From Garcia nutans (lineage: Eukaryota; Streptophyta; Magnoliopsida; Malpighiales; Euphorbiaceae), in contig CANTUV010000037.1 in the NCBI GenBank assembly GCA_947685225.1, positions 29,159,001 to 29,223,000 on the forward strand: DNA of 64,000 nucleotides. The letters run 5' to 3'. The translations under genes and the position numbers were made by a program. Under the pieces are notes generated by a model. It was given only the letters and a program-made list of their open reading frames with translations. It did not search any database and had not been told where the DNA came from. Shown piece after piece: positions 19,875 through 32,304 of the stretch. Positions within the stretch are counted from its first letter, which is position 1. The number at the start of each line of letters is the position of its first letter.

Positions 19875-22060
19875 TGTGAGCGGGGATTTTCGCCCCACTC
19901 TCGGTGGAATAGTTCTTGCGACTTCGGCACTGTTTAGGCTGGGGCCTTAGAGAACACGGACCTAAGTCTGCAGTCACCACCCGGACGGGCCAGGAAAAAG
20001 AAAGGGGTGGATGACTCAATTCCTAAGAAATCCCTAACCCCCTAATGTGTTCGGAAAGTTGGGTACGTGTGGGGAAGGTGAGAAATGGCCCAGCACCCCC
20101 ACAATGCCCGGTTCTTTGGAACCAGCCTCCTTTACAGGTCTTAACATTATAAAATTCTTAAATATAACAATATTATCCATATTGCACACAATAATTAGAA
20201 TAAAGCATCGATATATTGAAAATCAAAACAATGTCCAAGCAAAACAAATAAATGGACACCCATCTGAAGATGGAAACATGCCCTTACATAATCCATGACT
20301 AAATAGGACACCCACCGAAAGGTAGAAACATGTCCTTTACATTGGTTTTAAAATAGAAAAGTAAATTAAATTACATGATATTTAACTAATGAGGTACCCA
20401 CCAAGTGGAAACATACCTCTTACAACATTTGGAAATCTAAATAAATCAATAAAAGTAAATAACCATTCATCATAAATAAATCATTCATCAAAGATATTAA
20501 ACATCAATAGAATGTAAACATCCATCCATGATAAACTAAATAAATCAAGCATTGAACTTAAATAAATCAACTAAGCATTGAAAATAAATTAAAGCATATA
20601 ATAGACTACATAAATATAAAATTAAATAAAGCAAATAAAGATTCAAATTAGGGCTACTATTTCTATTTAAGATTCTTTATTTAATGTGTTTAGGGTTTTG
20701 GAATTCATGGGTTTAAGCTACTATAAATTTTAAAAGAATTGAAATGGAGCAAAGTTTTATAATTTAAGAGGTTGATAAAGTTCTTTAATTAACCAAATTA
20801 GTGTTTGAGGAGTGAAATCATGAAATTAGGGTTTGGACACTTTAAAACATTTAGATTTATGATTTACGGTTACTGGATCATTGTTTTGTATTTACCATAT
20901 TGAATTTTAATATTTAAATTTATAAGGTTTTAAGGTTTAAAGATTAAAGGGTTAGGGTTTAGGAAAACTAGGGTTTAAGGTTAACTAATTTGGAGTTGCT
21001 GTCTTGGTTTTGAAAGTTGAATTAGGGCTTTTAGTGTTTCGGAGAATGTATTAGATTTTAGAATTTGGAAAAACAATTTATGATTTTATGAAGCTTTATA
21101 AAGATAAACAAAACGATTTAAGGTTTATAGAAACAGAAAAGATGTTTTTTAGGGTTTTTGGAAAGAAACAAATTCAATTTAAGGTTTTGAAAAATTGGAA
21201 AGCAAATTAGGGTTTTGAGATTTTGAAGAAACAAAAATAATAATTTTAAAATTTTTGGAAAACAAATAAACGAATTAAGGTTTTTAAGCTTTAGAAAAGG
21301 TAAATTAAAGTTATAGGGTTTTTTTAATCAAAAGAGACAATTGGATGATTTAAGCTACTGTGAAGAAATTTGACATTCATACCTCCGTTTGTTGGTTCGA
21401 CCAAAAATTTCTTCTTGGATGAACAAGAACAAAGACAAGCTTTGCTACCTTTGATGGATTGAATTGCTTGTTTGCTCTCTCAAAAGTCCCCCCGATTTCA
21501 CTGCCAGAAGGAACTTTTAAAATCAGATTTCCTTTCAAGGTTTTCTCCTCAATTTCGATCTCAATTTCCCCTCCTCTTTCTGTGTTATTTTAGTCCTTAT
21601 TTATAGAATATTTTTATGATTAATTTTAATTATTCACGGAATCTAACATTAATTAAGAAAAGGAAACCGAAACCTAATTGTATTTGGTTTCGAAAAATTT
21701 GCGTCGAAAAATTTTGCTAGTGAAAAAAACTGCTGGGGAAAAATTGGCTGGCGAAAAAAACTGTTGTGGAAAAATTGCGCTGGCGAAAAAGCTGTCACAG
21801 CTGGCTGCGAGCTGCGGGCGAAATGGCTTTGGCCATTTCACTGCAACCCTTCGTCGCCGATTTATATTTATATTTATTTATTTATTTATTATTATTATTT
21901 ATTTTTTATTAATTATAAAAATTAAATACTAAAGCAAATATTATTTAATTAAGATAACAAAAATTGTTTTGGACTAATTAAAATTTATTGGACAACACAA
22001 AATTATTTTGGACTAATTAAAATATATTGGACCGGACTGGTCAAAAATTAAGGGTCTACA
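19875..22060 (-). repeat. 5' LTR of element 2 (2186 bp)
   Basis: Plus-strand ends are TGTGAGCGGGG (19875) and GGGTCTACA (22060). On the minus strand this is TGTAGACCC...CCGCTCACA. It is bounded by the primer site on the left and by the interior of another Tat LTR on the right. A minus-strand TATAAATA lies at 21598-21605. The interior has many AGGGTTT/AAACCCT telomere-like words. It contains GCTGGCGAAAAA-type repeats at 21710-21800 and an AT microsatellite at 21855-21905. ORFs inside it are chance. Confidence 0.9.
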
Positions 22061-22821
22061 GTTTGAATCTCTATTTTCTTTGTTTATATTTACAGTAGCT
22101 TTATCAAGTTGGATTAATTGTTTCATCATACAATTTGATTAATCCAAACTTTATTTGAAGTCCTAAAAAACTATTTTTCAAAACCCTAATGCCTTAATAC
22201 CCATAAAACATATTTTTGAAATCTAAAACCCTAATTACACTTTTCTAAAACCATAAAATAATATACTATTTTCTTAAAACCCTAACCTAATCTCTAATTC
22301 AAAATCCAGTAGCCTTATTTTTTTCAAGTAATAAAAGCTTTAACCCTAATTAATTCTTCTTTCCAAAATCACACAATAAGCATTATTCTTTTAAAAATAA
22401 GATTAGTTTCTTCCAATTTCGAAACCTTATTTTCTAAATCTTAGCCCCCTTGACCCCTGCCCGCTAACCGGCTAGCAGGACCGCTGTATGGGCTCATCGA
22501 AGGGGTCAATATTTATTTAGTATTGTAAGTCTTTATGTTTAACTTCCTTTATTATGATTATTCAAAATACATCAGCTTTATTCAAAATACAATCCTAAAC
22601 TCTAATTTATTCAAACCATAAATCTTAATTAATTCTATTTTCAAATTATCAAAGTAACTTGTTCCTTTCAAATATCTAAAGATTTTATTTTATTTTCATA
22701 AGCTTCAATCTTATTTACTTAAACCTTAATTGTTAAACATAAAACCCTAGAAACCCTATTCGATGATGCTAGTCCCAAACCCCAATTAAATAAATTTTCT
22801 AAAATCTTCACAGTAGCCTTT
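22061..22821 (+). repeat. Tat LTR, left visible fragment (host of elements 2 and 3)
   Basis: Begins GTTTGAATCTCTATTTTC and aligns with 34028 onward in the element 4 5' LTR and 63041 onward in its 3' LTR, so it is the interior of a plus-oriented Tat LTR. Element 2 replaced the continuity on its left. Element 3, with a deletion, interrupts it on the right; the LTR resumes at 32305. It is rich in AAACCCTAA words. A GC-rich patch at 22447-22510 has inverted arms TTGACCCCT and AGGGGTCAA. Confidence 0.82.
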
Positions 22822-24421
22822 TATATTTATTGGAAGATTGGGAATTAGAGTCTTTATATGGAATTGGAAAAAAATATTAAGTAAGTGATGAGATTAATTG
22901 ATTAAATGGAAGAATCAAGAGGTAGAAGATTAATAAGATTGGATTAGGGGTTTCTGTTGGAAAAGAAATGGAGGGTAATTTATTATTTTGAAATTCTAAG
23001 GTTTTATGTTGTATTTTGAATTGATTGCAGGAGAAATAAAGAATTAAAGAAGGAGAAGAAGGAAAAGCTAAGAGAAGTTAAAGAAATAAGGTTTGGTACT
23101 TTACCTTTGAATAATTACTTTTGATTTGGTGCTTTACCATAAAAGAAATTTTATTTTTCTTACAAACTTTGGTTTATGGAATTTTTGATGTTTATGAACT
23201 TTAATTAGTTTGATTTGAGTTAAACATGCAAAAGTTGTCAAAAGAAAGTATTTGAATCTTCACTTTACCATTAAAGAAGCCTTAATAGTGATTTGCAAAA
23301 GAAAAATAAGCTATCCTATGTATTTCATATGTTTGGGCCGAAATGGTCCCAAAATGACAGCTTTCTGGATCTTTTTGTGGAAATTGTTTGAGGCAGCAAA
23401 CGAATGAATTTTTCAACGAAATTTTACATGCAATTAGTCAACATATGATATAAGTTTTCTGTAAAATTTCAGCCAAAAATAAGATCATTTACTTGGTCAA
23501 ATGCATGACTGAAGTGGACTGAAATGTTGATGAAAACCCAGATTTTACTATTCATTTGGTCATGCCATTTTGCGTTGCCGATTTTTCGTGCCACGACACT
23601 ATTCATTTGGTCAATTTGTGATCTTTTGAGGAATGCTTTGAAATGTTTAATATGTTTATTATTGCTATTCAATATGCGAAAAATGGGTAATGGTTTGACT
23701 AAAGAATGTGGTGCGCGGCATAAATGGCAAAGTGCGATGGGAATTAAAATGATTTCTCGAATCATTCTAAAATGAAGTTTGAGACTTAAAGTGAATCATT
23801 ATAATCTTTATGCTCTACTGGATAGTGGGAGTGGTAGATAAGGGTATGGTGCACTATACTAACGCATGCAGTACTGCTCATTATTGTGATATGATATTTT
23901 ATTCAGTGGTGAGGCCACTGAAGCCAATGGGGAGGCCCATTGGTTAACCAGGATGGGGAGGCCCATTCCTGTGATATGATATAGGTGGTGAGGGCCACCT
24001 ATGTTACAGTGGGGAGGCCCACTACCTTATCACTATGGTTCCCTATATACCAGTAGAGCCTGAATCAAAGACATATTATTTTTCGTTGAACTATATAATG
24101 CAAATGAGTTTGAATTATGATTTTACATTATGGAAAGAATGTCACACAGAAATTTGTGCAGGTTTGTAGTTGAGGGTATAAGGTGGATTCATTGGGAGTG
24201 CATTAAATTTGATGGTATTCACATTGGTCTGTATAAAATGTTTTCAAAAATCAGAAAAATAAGTTTTGTCGACACTTGGGATCCAAATTTCTAGGCAAAA
24301 CTATGGCAAAATTTCTGTAAAAATCAGAACTAAAATTTGACTAAGTAAATTGGTAGCAACAATTAGGATAGTGTGGCACCTCTACTCAGCTTACACATGT
24401 AGGTTGGGAAGGGGTGTTACA
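22822..24421 (+). repeat. 5' LTR of element 3, twice deleted
   Basis: Aligns with 30352-32304 of the 3' LTR. The first about 1050 bp are missing, including the TATA box at 30172-30180. A second deletion near 24140 removes the equivalent of about 31675-32040, including the hairpin. It ends GGGTGTTACA at 24421. The GGGGAGGCCCA repeats at 23904-24020 are retained. With its promoter gone, this LTR probably cannot drive the element. Confidence 0.88.
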
Positions 24422-24595
24422 ATTAGTGGTATCAGAGCAAAGGTTTAGCCGGTTCTGGGTAGTTAGTTGAAATAAAGGTTGTGTTGTATATGTGTTATTT
24501 AAGAATTTTTATTTATATACATGCCACCTAGGATAAGATAATGATGTTGGTCTGGGTCGTTACTAATGATGGGATGGTATACGTTTACTCTTTAG
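24422..24595 (+). other. Primer binding site (initiator Met) and leader of element 3
   Basis: TGGTATCAGAGC at 24427-24438 lies five bases after the LTR end and matches the initiator tRNA-Met complement. The leader to the gag ATG at 24596 is about 157 bp. Confidence 0.92.
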
Positions 24596-27500
24596 ATGTC
24601 GCAAGCAGCGCAGCGTGAGATAGGGGAGGAGGCCGAGTCTCAGGCCTCCCGAATTGTAGAAATGCATGTATCAGAGACATCAACATCTGAGCAACCACCC
24701 GCTGATGCTCCTATTCCCAATGAAATGTTGCAACAAATGGCTGCCGTACTTCGGTAGATAGCCGGCGTTGCCCCAGCCCCACCCCCAGCGCCAGCACCCG
24801 TACCAGTACCTGCTGTAGGATGGGAAAGGAAACCCCCGATAGAAAAGATAAGAAAGTACGGTGCGAAGGAGTTTAGGGCTCGAAGGGACGATGATTCTTC
24901 TACAGCCGAGTATTGGCTGGAAGGAACGATACGAGCCTTAGACCAGTTACAGTGTATGCCAGAAGAGCGAGTGATATGTGCTACTTCCTTATTAGTGGAA
25001 GAAGCATATATATGGTGGGACATAGTTCACCAACGAGTTCCACCGGAACAGAGAACATGGGATTTCTTTGTGAATGAGTTCAAAAGGAAGTTTATATCGG
25101 AGGCATACCTAGATGCCAAGAAAAAGGAGTTTCTACACTTAAAGCAAGGTCGACTGACCGTTGCTGAGTACGAGAGGGAATTTACTAGGCTGAGTAGGTA
25201 TGCCAAGAAGACAATTGAAGACGAACATGATAGATGTAAGCAATTCTAGGATGGTTTGAATAATGAGATTAGGATGCAGCTAATTACTGCTAATATCAAA
25301 GAATTTTCCGAGTTGGTCAATAGGGCTCTAGAAGTAGAGCAATGTCAGTCTGATGAGCAGAATAGACGACAGAAGATGAAACAGAAGAGAGGTACCCAGA
25401 GCTACTCTGGAAATTTTCAGTCATCGAGGAAACGATTCCGAGGCAGTGGTTCCACGGGAGGCGGTCAACGTCGAGGTTATAGCCAGGGATCGATTCGTGG
25501 TGGATTAAGTCAAACTACTTCAGTCGCTAGTACGGGACGATCCGGAAGAGGACAAGGAAGAGGATTTAGCCAAAGCGGAGGTAACTTCTCTATTGGTCCG
25601 AGAGGTAATGAAGGTGAAAATACTAATCCACGTTGTGATCAATGCGGATGCCGTCACCCGGGAGAATGTTGGGGTCGGACATTTGCATGCTATATATGTG
25701 GATCTTTGGACCACCTTATGCGAGAGTGTCCCCAGCGAATGCAGAATCTACCTAGGGATACTCAGAGATCGCAAGCGGCAGCAGGTCGAGGCCGAGGCAG
25801 AGGTAGGAGCGAAAATCCGTCACGTGTGCAATCGGAGACGGTGAATCGACCAGAAGCAAGGGCTCCTGCTAGAATGTATGCCATGAGGGGGCGAGAAGAT
25901 GAAGAAGCGTTAGACGTGATTGAAGGTAAGTTGTCTATGTTTGGAGTTCCGCTTTACATTTTAATAGATCCAGGTTCTTCACACTCATATATATGCACGA
26001 AAAATGAAAAACTTGAGAACCTAAAGGTAGAACTAGAGAAAGAAGGAATATTAGTTACTAACCCATTAGGAAATGAGGTAATTACTAGGAAGGTAGTGAA
26101 AGATTGCCCCGTAGAGATACATGGACATATCTTTTGGGGAGATTTATTTGAACTACCATTTCAAGAATTCGATGCTATCCTTGGGATGGATTGGTTGGCC
26201 AAACACGATGCATTGGTTGACTGTAAACGTAAGAGAGTTACCTTGCATACTGCAGACGGTAACGAAGTGACCTTAGTGGGAAAGAGGAAGGATTATCTAA
26301 CTAACATCATTTCTACCATGACGGCTAAGAGGTTAGTGCAAAAAGGCTGCGAGGCATACCTGGTATGTGCATTAGTAGCGAAAGAAGAGGCACCAAAGTT
26401 ACAAAATATACCTACTGTATGCGATTTTCCCGACGTATTTCCTGACGATTTACCCGGATTACCACCTAAACGAGAGGCGGAATTCACCATAGACGTGTAC
26501 TCGGGAGCTGCACCAATATCTATCGCACCTTACCGAATGGCGCCAGCAGAGCTAAAAGAATTAAAGGTACAGCTACAGGAACTTTTAGACAAGGGGTTCA
26601 TAAGGCCAAGCGTATCACCATGGGGAGCACCAGTATTGTTCGTGAAAAAGAAAGACGGATCCTTAAGGTTGTGTGTAGATTACCGTCAACTTAATAAGTT
26701 GACCATCAAAAACAAGTATCCGTTACCTCGCATAGATGATTTGTTTGATCAACTCAAAGGTGCTGGAGTCTTTTCAAAAATTGATCTACGATCGGGTTAT
26801 CATCAATTGGGAATTAAAGATGAAGACATACCAAAAACCGCATTCAGAACTCGCTATGGACATTATGAATTCATTGTTATGCCTTTTGGATTAACGAATG
26901 CACCTGCAGTATTCATGGACCTGATGAATAGAATCTTCCACCCGTATTTGGATCAGTTCGTGGTGGTATTTATTGATGACATATTAGTTTATTCAAAGAA
27001 TCGAGAAGATCATGACCGTCACCTTAGAATTGTTTTGCAAACCCTGCGAGAAAAGCAATTATACGCTAAATTCAGCAAATGCGAATTTTGGTTGGAAGAA
27101 GTAGCTTTCTTGGGACATATTGTATCGGCAGAAGGAATAAGGGTCGATCCCAAGAAAATAGAAGCAGTATTGGAATGGAAGCCACCTAAGACAGTAATGG
27201 AAGTCCGTAGTTTCTTGGGATTAGCAGGATATTATCAGAGATTCGTTAAAGGGTTTTCCATGATCGCCGTACCTATGACCAAGCTACTTCAGAAGAATGC
27301 CAAATTTCAGTGGACCGACACTTGTCAACGGAGCTTTGAAAAGCTAAAACAAAAACTTACAGAAGTGCCTATTCTTACACAACCCGTATCAGGAAAGGAT
27401 TTTGTGATTTATAGCGATGCATCCCACATCGGGTTAGGTTGTGTATTGATGCAGGAAGGCAAAGTCATTGCGTATGTCTCTCGACAGCTCAAGCCACATG

Positions 27501-29287
27501 AAAAGAATTATCCTACGCATGACTTAGAACTAGCAGCGATTGTTTTGGCTTTCAAGATGTGGAGGCACTACTTATACGGGGAAAAGTGTTACATCTTTAC
27601 GGATCATCAAAGCCTAAAGTATCTGCCCACACAGAAAGATTTAAACCTGCGACAGCGAAAATGGATGCAATGTTTAGCCAACTACGACTATACGATTAAT
27701 TATCACCTGGGTAAAGCAAATGTCGTAGCAGATGCACTTAGTAGGAAGTCAATGCAAGCGCTAAGTGCTATGAGGGTAACATTAAAACCCATAGAAGATG
27801 GAGATATCTTTGCAGAAATGCATGTGCGACCTAACTTACATCAACAAATACGTGAGGCTCAGAAGGAAGATGAACAAGTGAAGAAGTGGAGTCAACAGGC
27901 ACAGGAGAACTCTTCAGGAGACTATCAAATTCGTCCTGATGGTATTCTCTACTACAAGAAGAGAATGGTGGTACCTAAGTCCAAGGAGCTGAAGAAACAG
28001 ATTTTGCAAGAAGCTCATAACAGTCCTTATACAATGCATCCGGGAGTAACGAAAATGTATCGGGACTTGAAGGAGTATTATTGGTGGCCAGGAATGAAAA
28101 GAGATATCGTTGATCACGTAATGAAGTGTCTAACCTATCAGCAAGTGAAGGAGGAACATCAACTACCCTCAGGGCTACTACAACCTATTACGATTCCAAC
28201 CTGGAAATGGGATCGTATTACTATGGATTTTGTCACAGGATTGCCTATGACAAGAGACAAACATGACACGATTTGGGTAATCATAGACCGGCTTACTAAG
28301 TCTGTTCATTTCATACCAATACGTATGGATTACTCATTAGACAAGTTGGCAGACTTGTATATCAAAGAGATTATACGTCTCCACGGAGTACCAACTTCGA
28401 TCAAATCCGATCGAGATCCACGTTTTACGTCAAATTTTTGGCAGAAGTTACAAACAGCCCTTGGAACTCGAACTTACCACAGCACAGCATTTCATCCCCA
28501 GACAGACGGACAGTCGGAAAGAGTGATTCAAGTTTTGGAAGATATGCTGAGGGCGTGCATTTTAGAATTTAAAGGTAGCTGGGACAAACACCTAAGCTTA
28601 ATGGAATTCGCGTATAATAACAGTTATCAATCCAGCATACAAATGGCACCTTACGAAGCACTGTATGGTCGAAAATGCAGAACTCCAGTTTGCTGGATAG
28701 AATTGAGTGAGGAAAAGATGTTGGGGCCAGATATAGTTAAGGAAACTGAAGAGAAGGTAGAAATCATTCGAGACCGATTAAAAGCAGCTGCGGACAAGCA
28801 AAAATCATACGCGGATCTAAAAAGGAAAGACATACAGTTTAAAGTAGGTGACAGAGTATTCCTCAAAGTCTCTCCTTGAAAGAAAGTGTTACGATTTAAA
28901 CAAAAAGGCAAGCTAAGCCCTAGATTCATCGGACCATATGAAATTATTAAACGGGTAGGTCCGGTAGCTTACCAGTTGGCGTTACCACCAGAATTAAGTA
29001 AAATACATGATGTTTTCCATGTTTCAATGCTAAGGAGGTATCGTTCAGACCCAACCCACGTCATACAAGTTCAAGATATTGAAATTCAGCCTGAACTGAC
29101 ATATGAGGAAGAGCCGGTAGAGATCCTAGCACGGGAAATCAAAGAGTTGCGAAATAAAAAGATTCCATTGGTCAAAGTGCTTTGGATAAATCACAAAGTA
29201 GAAGAAGCTACATGGGAATGCGAAGAAATTATGAGGAAGCAATACCCATACTTGTTTTCACTTGATGAGCTTCGGGACGAAGCTTAA
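24596..29287 (+). pseudogene. gag-pol: Chromovirus gag-pol polyprotein with three stop codons
   Basis: One frame of 1564 codons from ATG 24596. Stops are TAG 24755-24757 (after AAVLR), TAG 25247-25249 (after RCKQF) and TGA 28877-28879 (after FLKVSP, where Trp is usual). Gag core: EYWLEGTIRAL and FVNEFKRKF; one CCHC knuckle, CYICGSLDHLMREC (about 365-378). Protease LIDPGSSHSYIC (about 456). RT: LCVDYRQLNK, FSKIDLRSGYHQL, catalytic FIDD (about 792-795). RNase H: YSDASHIGLGCVL, DLELAAIV, FTDHQSLKYL. Integrase: HHC with the last Cys changed to Tyr (28136-28138), then Asp, Asp and Glu in TMDFVTGLP, KSDRDPRF and GQSERV. GPY-type end KLSPRFIGPYEII and a chromodomain at about 29101-29260 (ILAREIKELRNKKIPLVKVLW). 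Confidence 0.94.
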
Positions 29288-29304
29288 ATTAACGAGGAAG
29301 GAAC
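29288..29304 (+). other. Polypurine tract of element 3
   Basis: GAGGAAGGAA (29294-29303) lies just before the 3' LTR start TGTCACATCC at 29305. This is the expected plus-strand primer. Confidence 0.8.
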
Positions 29305-32304
29305 TGTCACATCCGCCTACTACAATTATGCAGTGTAGTCATGTGCATAGCGAGAGTAGGGGCAAGGATAAGATAATTTTTGATAACAGCCCTAGATAAG
29401 GTTGTATGACCAAAGGGACCTAGTTGTAATTTTTAAAAAGTTTTGGGGACGTAGATGTAATTTCAAAGAAAGTTGCACCGGATGTTCTTAATAGTGCATA
29501 TAACAGATTCCAAAAATGGAATGTAGAGAAAAATCAGATCGCAACGACGTGTAACAGTTTTTCCAGGAAATGTCCCGTTAAAGAAAAATGAAGAAATGTT
29601 GACTAAGGGCATTTTGGTCATTATCAATTAAAATTATACAAGAATTTAGGGTAGGAAATAAGGATGTGAGTACGTAGAGAATGGCGAGAGGTTAAATATG
29701 AAACGATCGCCAGTAGAAACGAAGCCGGAGAAAACCCGAGCAAAAATAGGACCTAAAGGGAATTTTGTAAAAAGTTGAGGGCTTATCGGTAATTTTTCAA
29801 AATGACTTGGAAACTTAAAATAGACCGTATAAATAGAAAGTAGAGGTCGAGAGGATTAAAACTATATATAGTTTGACTCGTAGAACTATACGGTTTAAAA
29901 GATATGATCGATTAATCGCCGAAATGTAAAGTGGGCCCGGTTTCGTGTCGGGACCGGATGAGTAACCCGGGACAACTTTATGAGATCCAATGGGAAGAGG
30001 GACAAGTGGAAAGAAGTAAAGGAAAAGAAAACTAATAAAAATCTAATGTTGGCCAATCAAAAGAAAGCATTTAGCATGTGTAATAAATGTGTAATAAATG
30101 AAGAAAGAGAAAAAGTGGACAAGTGGTCTTAAGAGGTTAACCAACACCTAAGGTGATCATCATTTCCTTTGTATATAAATATATATGAAATGAAGAGAAA
30201 ATTCTCTCTTTTTCCACTTACAAAATTCGGCCAACAAAGGGAAACACCAAAGGACTTCCAAGTTTCATCAAAATTTGATTTTTAAGGTAAGTTTTAAATG
30301 TTTTCTAGTAAGTAGACTTTAATTTTAGTATTAATTTTAGGTAGTTATATATTTATTGGAAGATTGGGAATTAGAGTCTTTAAATGGAATTGGGGAAAAA
30401 ATATTAAGTAAGTGATGAGATTAATTGATTAAATGGAAGAATCAAGAGGTAGAAAGATTAATAAGATTGGATTAGGGGTTTCGGTTGGAAAAGAAATGGA
30501 GGATAATTTATTATTTTGAAATTCTAAGGTTTATGTTGTATTTTTAATTGATTGAAGGAGAAATAAAGAATTAAAGAAGGAGAAGAAGGAAAAGCTAAGA
30601 GAAGTTAAAGAAATAAGGTTTGGTACTTTACCTTTGAATAATTACTTTTGATTTGGTGCTTTACCATAAAAGAAATTTTATTTTTCTTACAAACTTTGGT
30701 TTATGGAATTTTTGATGTTTATGAACTTTAATTAGTTTGATTTGAGTTAAACATGCAAAAGTTGTCAAAAGGAAGTATTTGAATCTTCACTTTACCATTA
30801 AAGAAGCCTTAATAGTGATTTGCAAAAGAAAAATAAGCTATCCTATGTATTTCATATGTTTGGGCCGAAATGGTCCCAAAATGACAGCTTTCTGGATCTT
30901 TTTGTGGAAATTGTTTGAGGCAGCAAACGAATGAATTTTTCAACGAAATTTTACATGCAATTAGTCAACATATGATATAAGTTTTCTGTAAAATTTCAGC
31001 CAAAAATAAGATCATTTACTTGGTCAAATGCATGACTGAAGTGGACTGAAATGTTGATGAAAACCCAGATTTTACTATTCATTTGGTCATGCCATTTTGC
31101 GTTGCCGATTTTTCGTGCCGCGACACTATTCATTTGGTCAATTTGTGATCTTTTGAGGAATGCTTTGAAATGTTTAATATGTTTATTATTGCTATTCAAT
31201 ATGCGAAAAAGGGTAATGGTTTGACTAAAGAATGTGGTGCGCGGCATAAATGGCAAAGTGCGATGGGAATTAAAATGATTTCTCGAATCATTCTAAAATG
31301 AAGTTTGAGACTTAAAGTGAATCATTATAATCTTTATGCTCTACTGGATAGTGGGAGTGGTAGATAAGGGTATGGTGCACTATACTAACGCATGCAGTAC
31401 TGCTCATTATTGTGATATGATATTTTATTCAGTGGTGAGGCCACTGAAGCCAATGGGGAGGCCCATTGGTTAACCAGGATGGGGAGGCCCATTCCTGTGA
31501 TCTGATATCGGTGGTGAGGGCCACCTATGTTACAGTGGGGAGGCCCACTGCCTTATCACTATGGTTCCCTATATACCAGTAGAGCCTGAATCAAAGACAT
31601 ATTATTTTTCGTTGAACTATATAATGCAAATGAGTTTGAATTATGATTTTACATTATTGAAAGAATATCACACTGAATGTTTCATGATTTTTATTGGTAT
31701 AAAGTGGGTTGATTATTGATTTAATTTTTTCCTTTGATTTCAAATACTTTCATATACTACTCTTATTTTTATTGGTAAAGTACCCACTGAGCGACAACGC
31801 TCAGCGAGTTAAGTTTTTCTTGACTCGTAGGTTCGGAGCAGTAGATAAATCTTGGGGAAGCAACGACCAGACCACAGCAAATCTCAGGGGTAGATCTTTT
31901 AGTTCCATTATGAGTTAGCTAGTTGTGGCATGTATATGAATAAATATAAAAGAGAATTTCTATGTTATAATTGTATTTTAGTAGTGTGTAATAATCATAA
32001 ACCTTTACTTTATGTTGTATTAGAAGTGTGAACTCTTCGTGCAGGTTTGTAGTTGAGGGTATAAGGTGGATTCATTGGGAGTGCATTAAATTTGATGGTA
32101 TTCACATTGGTCTGTGTAAAATGTTTTCAAAAATCAGAAAAATAAGTTTTGTCGACACTTGGGATCCAAATTTCTAGGCAAAACTATGGCAAAATTTCTG
32201 TAAAAATCAGAACTAAAATTTGACTAAGTAAATTGGTAGCAATAATTAGGATAGTGTGGCACCTCTACTCAGCTTACACATGTAGGTTGGGAAGGGGTGT
32301 TACA
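29305..32304 (+). repeat. 3' LTR of element 3 (3000 bp)
   Basis: Runs TGTCACATCC...GGGTGTTACA. A TATATAAAT motif at 30172-30180 is the likely promoter. A conserved stem, ACTGAGCG - ACAA - CGCTCAG (about 31789-31806), is followed by a T-rich stretch and a GTAGGTTC box, as in Tekay/Del LTRs. GGGGAGGCCCA repeats lie at 31434-31550. It is related to the solo LTR at 37086-40538. The ORFs at 30996-31256 and 31709-31918 are not genes. Confidence 0.9.

Larger units (their letters stand above)
10088..22060 (-). mobile_element. Element 2: Tat-lineage Gypsy retrotransposon, left end off-window
   Basis: Reading right to left: 5' LTR (19875-22060), primer site, leader, gag, protease, G-patch, RT, RNase H, second RNase H, integrase, then a region carrying PMD genes on the opposite strand. 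RT before integrase makes it Gypsy. Two RNase H domains, no chromodomain and a tRNA-Arg primer site point to the Tat (Retand/Ogre-like) group. Element 1 landed in its antisense PMD gene, so its 3' part and 3' LTR must lie left of the window. Its right flank is the middle of another Tat LTR starting GTTTG; a matching GTTTG is expected beyond its left LTR. The coding region has many stops and frameshifts. Confidence 0.88.
22822..32304 (+). mobile_element. Element 3: Tekay/Del-type chromovirus
   Basis: Truncated 5' LTR (22822-24421), initiator-Met primer site, one long gag-pol frame (24596-29287) ending in a chromodomain, a polypurine tract, and a complete 3' LTR of 3.0 kb (29305-32304). RT before integrase plus a chromodomain makes it a chromovirus; the long LTRs with a CTGAGCG/CGCTCAG hairpin suggest the Tekay/Del clade. 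It is inserted in a plus-oriented Tat LTR that resumes at 32305. The left insertion junction is lost in a deletion. The LTRs differ by roughly one percent in the shared part by eye, so the element is fairly young. Three nonsense codons break the polyprotein. Confidence 0.9.

Noticed and set aside
20047..20298. 83-codon ORF recurring at 32300, 34705, 42733 and 55381
   Set aside because: It is the R/U5 end of the Tat LTR read in one frame in several copies; not a gene.
23469..23775. Opposite-strand ORFs of 83-98 codons, repeated at 30996-31256 and 39301-39546
   Set aside because: They lie inside chromovirus LTRs and recur because the LTRs are related; frames are broken in other copies.
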